DNA from: Locusta migratoria
Lineage: Eukaryota; Arthropoda; Insecta; Orthoptera; Acrididae
Reading direction: 5' to 3'
DNA length: 64,000 bases
Assembly: GCA_026315105.1 (NCBI GenBank)
Contig: JAOYRU010002311.1
Coordinates: 60,001-124,000 of the forward strand
In this document: one piece after another, positions 1 to 9,327 of the stretch
How the letters are laid out: each line of letters begins with the position of its first letter
Position numbering within the stretch: the stretch's first letter is position 1
Program-made: the position numbers and the translations under genes
The notes under the pieces: model-generated
What the model saw: only the letters and a program-made list of their open reading frames with translations
Told to the model about the DNA's origin: nothing
Database searches by the model: none

Positions 1-201
1 CGCAGTAAGCGTCCAGGCAGTACAGACAAGAGTACTGCAGTTTAACAAAACACAACTCCTGGAGAGGGAGCAGAGCGGCGCCAGGGCGGCCGCCGGAGAC
101 CACGGCCCGCCACCTGACCGCCTCCACACTCCACATTTAATATATACATGTTTTTTTTTTGTTTGTTTCTCATGAAATTAACAAAAAAATTCTATACAAA
201 T
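1..201. repeat. Partial monomer at the left window edge
   Basis: The window opens inside a unit, at the CGCAGTAAGC segment just upstream of the hairpin. It continues through the GC box and a T10 interrupted tract before the next unit phase at 202. The cut is made by the window, not by a biological boundary. Confidence 0.95.
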
Positions 202-405
202 TTAGGAATAAACAGCAAAAACCATTAAAAAATCGAAATGAAAACATTCTTGGTTTAAAATGTCTGCAACGCAGTAAGCGTCCAGGCAGTACAGACAAGA
301 GTACTGCAGTTTAACAAAACACAACTCCTGGAGAGGGAGCAGAGCGGCGCCAGGGCGGCCGCCGGAGACCACGGCCCGCCACCTGACCGCCTCCACACTC
401 CACAT
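202..405 (-). other. Recurring 67-codon open frame, one per monomer (probably not a gene)
   Basis: Nearly every unit carries this minus-strand frame. It begins at the ATG in ATGTGGAGTGTGG, crosses the GC box and hairpin, and stops at TAA in the AT-rich segment. The product would start MWSVEAVRW and end VFAVYS. It has Cys-rich and hydrophobic stretches but no domain I recognise. Its conservation follows the general DNA identity of the array. Non-synonymous changes occur freely, such as W to CC at the N-terminus in units 6920 and 9649, and F to S in the 30-37 kb lineage. Four units (near 56833, 57126, 60651 and 61492) carry an A-to-T change that makes an internal TGA. The unit near 6079 is frameshifted. 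No convincing promoter or polyadenylation signal goes with it. I list it once because it recurs; I do not regard it as supported coding sequence. Confidence 0.12.
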
Positions 406-711
406 TTAATATATACATGTTTTTATTTTTTTTTTTTTTTTTTTTTTTTTTTGTTTCTCATGAAATTAACAAAAAAATTCTATACAAATTTAGGAATAAA
501 CAGCAAAAACCATTAAAAAATCGAAATGAAAACATTCTTGGTTTAAAATGTCTGCAACGCAGTAAGCGTCCAGGCAGTACAGACAAGAGTACTGCAGTTT
601 AACAAAACACAACTCCTGGAGAGGGAGCAGAGCGGCGCCAGGGCGGCCGCCGGAGACCACGGCCCGCCACCTGACCGCCTCCACACTCCACATTTAATAT
701 ATACATGTTTT

Positions 712-742
<31 letters not shown>

Positions 743-863
743 GTTTCTCATGAAATTAACAAAAAAATTCTATACAAATTTAGGAATAAACAGCAAAAAC
801 CATTAAAAAATCGAAATGAAAACATTCTTGGTTTAAAATGTCTGCAACGCAGTAAGCGTCCAG

Positions 864-885
864 GCAGTACAGACAAGAGTACTGC
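864..885. other. Conserved short inverted repeat (7-bp stem, 8-nt loop)
   Basis: GCAGTAC at 864-870 and GTACTGC at 879-885 are reverse complements separated by the 8-nt loop AGACAAGA. The same inverted repeat appears in nearly every unit. It is disturbed in the unit starting near 6079, where bases around 6169-6171 are changed with a net loss of one base. In the unit at 40423, TGCAG is changed to TGTAG. A small hairpin could form in single-stranded DNA or RNA. The stem is too short to claim a function. Confidence 0.5.
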
Positions 886-903
886 AGTTTAACAAAACAC
901 AAC

Positions 904-979
904 TCCTGGAGAGGGAGCAGAGCGGCGCCAGGGCGGCCGCCGGAGACCACGGCCCGCCACCTGACCGCCTCCACACTCC
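904..979. other. GC/CpG-rich box of the monomer (reference copy)
   Basis: This box of about 75 bp is strongly GC-rich inside an otherwise AT-rich unit and holds 8 of the 11 CpGs. It contains GGCGCC (NarI/KasI) at 924-929 and the palindrome GCGGCCGC (NotI) at 933-940. It also contains an E-box-like CACCTG at 958-963. Read on the minus strand, 951-962 is GGCC preceded by AGGTGGCGG, which resembles the 3' half of a CTCF core motif. The 5' half of that motif does not match. The box recurs in every copy, so the array is a dense CpG-island-like domain by sequence. Any protein binding is inference. Confidence 0.7.
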
Positions 980-997
980 ACATTTAATATATACATG

Positions 998-1015
998 TTT
1001 TTTTTTTGTTTGTTT
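998..1015. repeat. Poly(T) tract, interrupted (2G) short class, reference copy
   Basis: The common tract form is T(8-13) followed by GTTTGTTTCTC. Here it is T10 with G at 1008 and 1012. Units with this form are about 267-273 bp long. A few interrupted tracts are longer: T23 before the unit at 8279 (where the ATG before the tract is also ATT), and about T18 before 28468 and 54370. On the minus strand this is poly(A). The tract explains nearly all of the unit length variation in the window. Confidence 0.9.
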
Positions 1016-3205
1016 CTCATGAAATTAACAAAAAAATTCTATACAAATTTAGGAATAAACAGCAAAAACCATTAAAAAATCGAAATGAAAACATTCTTGG
1101 TTTAAAATGTCTGCAACGCAGTAAGCGTCCAGGCAGTACAGACAAGAGTACTGCAGTTTAACAAAACACAACTCCTGGAGAGGGAGCAGAGCGGCGCCAG
1201 GGCGGCCGCCGGAGACCACGGCCCGCCACCTGACCGCCTCCACACTCCACATTTAATATATACATGTTTTTATTTTTTTTTTTTTTTTTTTTTTTTTTTT
1301 GTTTCTCATGAAACTAACAAAAAAATTCTATACAAATTTAGGAATAAACAGCAAAAACCATTAAAAAATCGAAATGAAAACATTCTTGGTTTAAAATGTC
1401 TGCAACGCAGTAAGCGTCCAGGCAGTACAGACAAGAGTACTGCAGTTTAACAAAACACAACTCCTGGAGAGGGAGCAGAGCGGCGCCAGGGCGGCCGCCG
1501 GAGACCACGGCCCGCCACCTGACCGCCTCCACACTCCACATTTAATATATACATGTTTTTATTTTTTTTTTTTTTTTTTTTTTTTTTTTGTTTCTCATGA
1601 AATTAACAAAAAAATTCTGTACAAATTTAGGAATAAACAGCAAAAACCATTAAAAAATCGAAATGAAAACATTCTTGGTTTAAAATGTCTGCAACGCAGT
1701 AAGCGTCCAGGCAGTACAGACAAGAGTACTGCAGTTTAACAAAACACAACTCCTGGAGAGGGAGCAGAGCGGCGCCAGGGCGGCCGCCGGAGACCACGGC
1801 CCGCCACCTGACCGCCTCCACACTCCACATTTAATATATACATGTTTTTTTTTTGTTTGTTTCTCATGAAATTAACAAAAAAATTCTATACAAATTTAGG
1901 AATAAACAGCAAAAACCATTAAAAAATCGAAATGAAAACATTCTTGGTTTAAAATGTCTGCAACGCAGTAAGCGTCCAGGCAGTACAGACAAGAGTACTG
2001 CAGTTTAACAAAACACAACTCCTGGAGAGGGAGCAGAGCGGCGCCAGGGCGGCCGCCGGAGACCACGGCCCGCCACCTGACCGCCTCCACACTCCACATT
2101 TAATATATACATGTTTTTTTTTTTGTTTGTTTCTCATGAAATTAACAAAAAAATTCTATACAAATTTAGGAATAAACAGCAAAAACCATTAAAAAATCGA
2201 AATGAAAACATTCTTGGTTTAAAATGTCTGCAACGCAGTAAGCGTCCAGGCAGTACAGACAAGAGTACTGCAGTTTAACAAAACACAACTCCTGGAGAGG
2301 GAGCAGAGCGGCGCCAGGGCGGCCGCCGGAGACCACGGCCCGCCACCTGACCGCCTCCACACTCCACATTTAATATATACATGTTTTTTTTTTTTGTTTG
2401 TTTCTCATGAAATTAACAAAAAAATTCTATACAAATTTAGGAATAAACAGCAAAAACCATTAAAAAATCGAAATGAAAACATTCTTGGTTTAAAATGTCT
2501 GCAACGCAGTAAGCGTCCAGGCAGTACAGACAAGAGTACTGCAGTTTAACAAAACACAACTCCTGGAGAGGGAGCAGAGCGGCGCCAGGGCGGCCGCCGG
2601 AGACCACGGCCCGCCACCTGACCGCCTCCACACTCCACATTTAATATATACATGTTTTTTTTTTGTTTGTTTCTCATGAAATTAACAAAAAAATTCTATA
2701 CAAATTTAGGAATAAACAGCAAAAACCATTAAAAAATCGAAATGAAAACATTCTTGGTTTAAAATGTCTGCAACGCAGTAAGCGTCCAGGCAGTACAGAC
2801 AAGAGTACTGCAGTTTAACAAAACACAACTCCTGGAGAGGGAGCAGAGCGGCGCCAGGGCGGCCGCCGGAGACCACGGCCCGCCACCTGACCGCCTCCAC
2901 ACTCCACATTTAATATATACATGTTTTTTTTTTTTTTTGTTTGTTTCTCATGAAATTAACAAAAAAATTCTATACAAATTTAGGAATAAACAGCAAAAAC
3001 CATTAAAAAATCGAAATGAAAACATTCTTGGTTTAAAATGTCTGCAACGCAGTAAGCGTCCAGGCAGTACAGACAAGAGTACTGCAGTTTAACAAAACAC
3101 AACTCCTGGAGAGGGAGCAGAGCGGCGCCAGGGCGGCCGCCGGAGACCACGGCCCGCCACCTGACCGCCTCCACACTCCACATTTAATATATACATGTTT
3201 TTTTT

Positions 3206-3245
<40 letters not shown>

Positions 3246-3249
<4 letters not shown>

Positions 3250-3502
3250 TTTCTCATGAAATTAACAAAAAAATTCTGTACAAATTTAGGAATAAACAGC
3301 AAAAACCATTAAAAAATCGAAATGAAAACATTCTTGGTTTAAAATGTCTGCAACGCAGTAAGCGTCCAGGCAGTACAGACAAGAGTACTGCAGTTTAACA
3401 AAACACAACTCCTGGAGAGGGAGCAGAGCGGCGCCAGGGCGGCCGCCGGAGACCACGGCCCGCCACCTGACCGCCTCCACACTCCACATTTAATATATAC
3501 AT

Positions 3503-3545
<43 letters not shown>

Positions 3546-3851
3546 TTTCTCCTGAAATTAACAAAAAAATTCTATACAAATTTAGGAATAAACAGCAAAA
3601 ACCATTAAAAAATCGAAATGAAAACATTCTTGGTTTAAAATGTCTGCAACGCAGTAAGCGTCCAGGCAGTACAGACAAGAGTACTGCAGTTTAACAAAAC
3701 ACAACTCCTGGAGAGGGAGCAGAGCGGCGCCAGGGCGGCCGCCGGAGACCACGGCCCGCCACCTGACCGCCTCCACACTCCACATTTAATATATACATGT
3801 TTTTTTTTTTGTTTGTTTCTCATGAAATTAACAAAAAAATTCTATACAAAT
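3246..3851. repeat. Two-unit block, copy A (CTGTACA plus CTCCTG markers)
   Basis: The unit at 3286 has TCTGTACA (G at 3278). The next unit has CTCCTGAAATT (C at 3552) after a pure T41 tract at 3504-3544. The same two rare markers occur in the same order near 5259 and 5511, so this is one of two paralogous copies. Confidence 0.8.
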
Positions 3852-4338
3852 TTAGGAATAAACAGCAAAAACCATTAAAAAATCGAAATGAAAACATTCT
3901 TGGTTTAAAATGTCTGCAACGCAGTAAGCGTCCAGGCAGTACAGACAAGAGTACTGCAGTTTAACAAAACACAACTCCTGGAGAGGGAGCAGAGCGGCGC
4001 CAGGGCGGCCGCCGGAGACCACGGCCCGCCACCTGACCGCCTCCACACTCCACATTTAATATATACATGTTTTTTTTTTTGTTTGTTTCTCATGAAATTA
4101 ACAAAAAAATTCTATACAAATTTAGGAATAAACAGCAAAAACCATTAAAAAATCGAAATGAAAACATTCTTGGTTTAAAATGTCTGCAACGCAGTAAGCG
4201 TCCAGGCAGTACAGACAAGAGTACTGCAGTTTAACAAAACACAACTCCTGGAGAGGGAGCAGAGCGGCGCCAGGGCGGCCGCCGGAGACCACGGCCCGCC
4301 ACCTGACCGCCTCCACACTCCACATTTAATATATACAT

Positions 4339-4381
<43 letters not shown>

Positions 4382-5175
4382 TTTCTCATGAAATTAACAA
4401 AAAAATTCTATACAAATTTAGGAATAAACAGCAAAAACCATTAAAAAATCGAAATGAAAACATTCTTGGTTTAAAATGTCTGCAACGCAGTAAGCGTCCA
4501 GGCAGTACAGACAAGAGTACTGCAGTTTAACAAAACACAACTCCTGGAGAGGGAGCAGAGCGGCGCCAGGGCGGCCGCCGGAGACCACGGCCCGCCACCT
4601 GACCGCCTCCACACTCCACATTTAATATATACATGTTTTTTTTTTGTTTGTTTCTCATGAAATTAACAAAAAAATTCTATACAAATTTAGGAATAAACAG
4701 CAAAAACCATTAAAAAATCGAAATGAAAACATTCTTGGTTTAAAATGTCTGCAACGCAGTAAGCGTCCAGGCAGTACAGACAAGAGTACTGCAGTTTAAC
4801 AAAACACAACTCCTGGAGAGGGAGCAGAGCGGCGCCAGGGCGGCCGCCGGAGACCACGGCCCGCCACCTGACCGCCTCCACACTCCACATTTAATATATA
4901 CATGTTTTTTTTTTTTTGTTTGTTTCTCATGAAATTAACAAAAAAATTCTATACAAATTTAGGAATAAACAGCAAAAACCATTAAAAAATCGAAATGAAA
5001 ACATTCTTGGTTTAAAATGTCTGCAACGCAGTAAGCGTCCAGGCAGTACAGACAAGAGTACTGCAGTTTAACAAAACACAACTCCTGGAGAGGGAGCAGA
5101 GCGGCGCCAGGGCGGCCGCCGGAGACCACGGCCCGCCACCTGACCGCCTCCACACTCCACATTTAATATATACAT

Positions 5176-5226
<51 letters not shown>

Positions 5227-5230
<4 letters not shown>

Positions 5231-5809
5231 TTTCTCATGAAATTAACAAAAAAATTCTGTACAAATTTAGGAATAAACAGCAAAAACCATTAAAAAATCG
5301 AAATGAAAACATTCTTGCTTTAAAATGTCTGCAACGCAGTAAGCGTCCAGGCAGTACAGACAAGAGTACTGCAGTTTAACAAAACACAACTCCTGGAGAG
5401 GGAGCAGAGCGGCGCCAGGGCGGCCGCCGGAGACCACGGCCCGCCACCTGACCGCCTCCACACTCCACATTTAATATATACATGTTTTTTTTTTTTTTTT
5501 TTTGTTTCTCCTGAAATTAACAAAAAAATTCTATACAAATTTAGGAATAAACAGCAAAAACCATTAAAAAATCGAAATGAAAACATTCTTGGTTTAAAAT
5601 GTCTGCAACGCAGTAAGCGTCCAGGCAGTACAGACAAGAGTACTGCAGTTTAACAAAACACAACTCCTGGAGAGGGAGCAGAGCGGCGCCAGGGCGGCCG
5701 CCGGAGACCACGGCCCGCCACCTGACCGCCTCCACACTCCACATTTAATATATACATGTTTTTTTTTTGTTTGTTTCTCATGAAATTAACAAAAAAATTC
5801 TATACAAAT
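5227..5809. repeat. Two-unit block, copy B (CTGTACA plus CTCCTG markers)
   Basis: The rare G at 5259 and C at 5511 match the copy-A markers at 3278 and 3552. The T tract between the two units is T19 (5485-5503) here against T41 in copy A, so the tract changed by 22 bases after the duplication. The preceding tract is a pure T53 at 5177-5229. This copy also has a private G-to-C at 5317 (TTCTTGCTT). Confidence 0.8.
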
Positions 5810-6078
5810 TTAGGAATAAACAGCAAAAACCATTAAAAAATCGAAATGAAAACATTCTTGGTTTAAAATGTCTGCAACGCAGTAAGCGTCCAGGCAGTAC
5901 AGACAAGAGTACTGCAGTTTAACAAAACACAACTCCTGGAGAGGGAGCAGAGCGGCGCCAGGGCGGCCGCCGGAGACCACGGCCCGCCACCTGACCGCCT
6001 CCACACTCCACATTTAATATATACATGTTTTTTTTTTGTTTGTTTCTCATGAAATTAACAAAAAAATTCTATACAAAT

Positions 6079-6294
6079 TTAGGAATAAACAGCAAAAACC
6101 ATTAAAAAATCGAAATGAAAACATTCTTGGTTTAAAATGTCTGCAACGCAGTAAGCGTCCAGGCAGTACTACAAGAGTACTGCAGTTTAACAAAACACAA
6201 CTCCTGGAGAGGGAGCAGAGCGGCGCCAGGGCGGCCGCCGGAGACCACGGCCCGCCACCTGACCGCCTCCACACTCCACATTTAATATATACAT

Positions 6295-6344
<50 letters not shown>

Positions 6345-6380
6345 TTTCTCATGAAATTAACAAAAAAATTCTATACAAAT
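6079..6380. repeat. Variant monomer with indel in the hairpin segment
   Basis: The sequence around 6165-6175 reads GGCAGTACTACAAGAG where other units read GGCAGTACAGACAAGAG, a net loss of one base. This changes the hairpin loop and shifts the minus-strand reading frame. A pure T48 tract follows at 6296-6343. I did not see this variant elsewhere, so it looks recent and private, or is an assembly error. Confidence 0.75.
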
Positions 6381-6599
6381 TTAGGAATAAACAGCAAAAA
6401 CCATTAAAAAATCGAAATGAAAACATTCTTGGTTTAAAATGTCTGCAACGCAGTAAGCGTCCAGGCAGTACAGACAAGAGTACTGCAGTTTAACAAAACA
6501 CAACTCCTGGAGAGGGAGCAGAGCGGCGCCAGGGCGGCCGCCGGAGACCACGGCCCGCCACCTGACCGCCTCCACACTCCACATTTAATATATACATGT

Positions 6600-8495
6600 T
6601 TTTTTTTTTTTTTGTTTCTCATGAAATTAACAAAAAAATTCTATACAAATTTAGGAATAAACAGCAAAAACCATTAAAAAATCGAAATGAAAACATTCTT
6701 GGTTTAAAATGTCTGCAACGCAGTAAGCGTCCAGGCAGTACAGACAAGAGTACTGCAGTTTAACAAAACACAACTCCTGGAGAGGGAGCAGAGCGGCGCC
6801 AGGGCGGCCGCCGGAGACCACGGCCCGCCACCTGACCGCCTCCACACTCCACATTTAATATATACAAGTTTTTTTTTTGTTTGTTTCTCATGAAATTAAC
6901 AAAAAAATTCTATACAAATTTAGGAATAAACAGCAAAAACCATTAAAAAATCGAAATGAAAACATTCTTGGTTTAAAATGTCTGCAACGCAGTAAGCGTC
7001 CAGGCAGTACAGACAAGAGTACTGCAGTTTAACAAAACACAACTCCTGGAGAGGGAGCAGAGCGGCGCCAGGGCGGCCGCCGGAGACCACGGCCCGCCCC
7101 CTGACCGCCTCCACACAACACATTTAATATATACATGTTTTTTTTTTGTTTGTTTCTCATGAAATTAACAAAAAAATTCTATACAAATTTAGGAATAAAC
7201 AGCAAAAACCATTAAAAAATCGAAATGAAAACATTCTTGGTTTAAAATGTCTGCAACGCAGTAAGCGTCCAGGCAGTACAGACAAGAGTACTGCAGTTTA
7301 ACAAAACACAACTCCTGGAGAGGGAGCAGAGCGGCGCCAGGGCGGCCGCCGGAGACCACGGCCCGCCACCTGACCGCCTCCACACTCCACATTTAATATA
7401 TACATGTTTTTTTTTTGTTTGTTTCTCATGAAATTAACAAAAAAATTCTATACAAATTTAAGAATAAACAGCAAAAACCATTAAAAAATCGAAATGAAAA
7501 CATTCTTGGTTTAAAATGTCTGCAACGCAGTAAGCGTCCAGGCAGTACAGACAAGAGTACTGCAGTTTAACAAAACACAACTCCTGGAGAGGGAGCAGAG
7601 CGGCGCCAGGGCGGCCGCCGGAGACCACGGCCCGCCACCTTACCGCCTCCACACTCCACATTTAATATATACATGTTTTTTTTTTTGTTTGTTTCTCATG
7701 AAATTAACAAAAAAATTCTATACAAATTTAAGAATAAACAGCAAAAACCATTAAAAAATCGAAATGAAAACATTCTTGGTTTAAAATGTCTGCAACGCAG
7801 TAAGCGTCCAGGCAGTACAGACAAGAGTACTGCAGTTTAACAAAACACAACTCCTGGAGAGGGAGCAGAGCGGCGCCAGGGCGGCCGCCGGAGACCACGG
7901 CCCGCCACCTGACCGCCTCCACACTCCACATTTAATATATACATGTTTTTTTTTTGTTTGTTTCTCATGAAATTAACAAAAAAATTCTATACAAATTTAA
8001 GAATAAACAGCAAAAACCATTAAAAAATCGAAATGAAAACATTCTTGGTTTAAAATGTCTGCAACGCAGTAAGCGTCCAGGCAGTACAGACAAGAGTACT
8101 GCAGTTTAACAAAACACAACTCCTGGAGAGGGAGCAGAGCGGCGCCAGGGCGGCCGCCGGAGACCACGGCCCGCCACCTGACCGCCTCCACACTCCACAT
8201 TTAATATATACATTTTTTTTTTTTTTTTTTTTTTTTTGTTTGTTTCTCATGAAATTAACAAAAAAATTCTATACAAATTTAGGAATAAACAGCAAAAACC
8301 ATTAAAAAAACGAAATGAAAACATTCTTGGTTTAAAATGTCTGCAACGCAGTAAGCGTCCAGGCAGTACAGACAAGAGTACTGCAGTTTAACAAAACACA
8401 ACTCCTGGAGAGGGAGCAGAGCGGCGCCAGGGCGGCCGCCGGAGACCACGGCCCGCCACCTGACCGCCTCCACACTCCACATTTAATATATACAT

Positions 8496-8534
<39 letters not shown>

Positions 8535-8790
8535 TTTCTCATGAAATTAACAAAAAAATTCTATACAAATTTAGGAATAAACAGCAAAAATCATTAAAAA
8601 ATCGAAATGAAAACATTCTTGGTTTAAAATGTCTGCAACGCAGTAAGCGTCCAGGCAGTACAGACAAGAGTACTGCAGTTTAACAAAACACAACTCCTGG
8701 AGAGGGAGCAGAGCGGCGCCAGGGCGGCCGCCGGAGACCACGGCCCGCCACCTGACCGCCTCCACACTCCACATTTAATATATACATGTT
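6600..8790. repeat. Multi-unit segmental duplication, copy A
   Basis: Ordered markers define the block: a pure T15 tract at 6600; T-to-A in TACAAG at 6867; A-to-C at 7099 and TC-to-AA at 7117-7118 in the GC box; TTTAAGAATAA in the units at 7458, 7728 and 7997; loss of the G in CATG at 8214; T-to-A at 8310; C-to-T at 8591. Each recurs in order about 2,729 bp downstream. A private change is G-to-T near 7641 (CCACCTTACC). The pure tract before the unit at 8571 is T37 here. Confidence 0.9.
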
Positions 8791-9327
8791 TTTTTTTTGT
8801 TTGTTTCTCATGAAATTAACAAAAAAATTCTATACAAATTTAGGAATAAACAGCAAAAACCATTAAAAAATCGAAATGAAAACATTCTTGGTTTAAAATG
8901 TCTGCAACGCAGTAAGCGTCCAGGCAGTACAGACAAGAGTACTGCAGTTTAACAAAACACAACTCCTGGAGAGGGAGCAGAGCGGCGCCAGGGCGGCCGC
9001 CGGAGACCACGGCCCGCCACCTGACCGCCTCCACACTCCACATTTAATATATACATGTTTTTTTTTTGTTTGTTTCTCATGAAATTAACAAAAAAATTCT
9101 ATACAAATTTAGGAATAAACAGCAAAAACCATTAAAAAATCGAAATGAAAACATTCTTGGTTTAAAATGTCTGCAACGCAGTAAGCGTCCAGGCAGTACA
9201 GACAAGAGTACTGCAGTTTAACAAAACACAACTCCTGGAGAGGGAGCAGAGCGGCGCCAGGGCGGCCGCCGGAGACCACGGCCCGCCACCTGACCGCCTC
9301 CACACTCCACATTTAATATATACATGT

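Larger units (their letters stand above)
780..1048. repeat. Representative 269-bp monomer (typical short-tract form)
   Basis: This copy matches the majority sequence and serves as the reference for unit anatomy. Positions 780-850 are AT-rich and carry one CpG (812). Positions 851-900 hold the hairpin and the ScaI (878-883) and PstI (882-887) sites. Positions 904-979 are the GC/CpG box. Positions 981-997 are a TATA-like AT stretch. Positions 998-1015 are the interrupted T tract, and 1016-1048 return to AT-rich sequence. CpGs lie at 812, 848, 857, 923, 926, 934, 938, 941, 950, 955 and 966, eleven in all. The phase chosen for the unit start is arbitrary. Confidence 0.95.
417..2112. repeat. Duplicated trimer higher-order repeat, ~848 bp, with A-interrupted T tracts
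   Basis: Two consecutive three-unit blocks share one pattern: two long tracts that begin T5-A, then one short T10 tract with two Gs. The A interruptions are at 425 and 713 in the first block and at 1272 and 1561 in the second, offset by 847-848 bp. Private changes since duplication include a T-to-C at about 1315 (GAAACTAAC) and an A-to-G giving CTGTACA at about 1619. Confidence 0.85.

Noticed and set aside
420..451. Exact T-tract lengths as reliable biological values
   Set aside because: Homopolymers of this size are error-prone in sequencing and assembly. I rely on class (G present or absent) and large differences, not on single-base differences.
780..850. CENP-B box, which would suggest a centromeric satellite
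   Set aside because: The minus strand contains TTCG within TTTCGATTTTTTAATGG, but the required A and CGGG positions of the 17-bp box do not match.
981..992. U2 snRNA resemblance on the minus strand (ATATATTAAATG, plus TGCAGTAC and CTCCAGGA nearby)
   Set aside because: Three short words match U2, but two are in the reverse order. The branch-site pairing segment and the Sm site are absent, and the intervening sequence does not align. Chance similarity is the likeliest explanation.
981..997. TATA box and promoter in each unit
   Set aside because: TATATATTAAA on the minus strand resembles a TATA element upstream of the GC box, but AT-rich sequence of this kind is expected here and nothing else supports a start site.
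998..1015. Poly(A) tail of a retroposed cDNA (minus strand)
   Set aside because: No AATAAA or ATTAAA lies in the usual position upstream of the A tract, no target-site duplication is visible, and the tract is inside a tandem unit rather than at an insertion end.
780..1048. 5S rRNA or tRNA gene cluster with T-run terminators
   Set aside because: Unit size and T runs suggested it, but no 5S sequence, no internal A/B/C box and no cloverleaf could be found on either strand.
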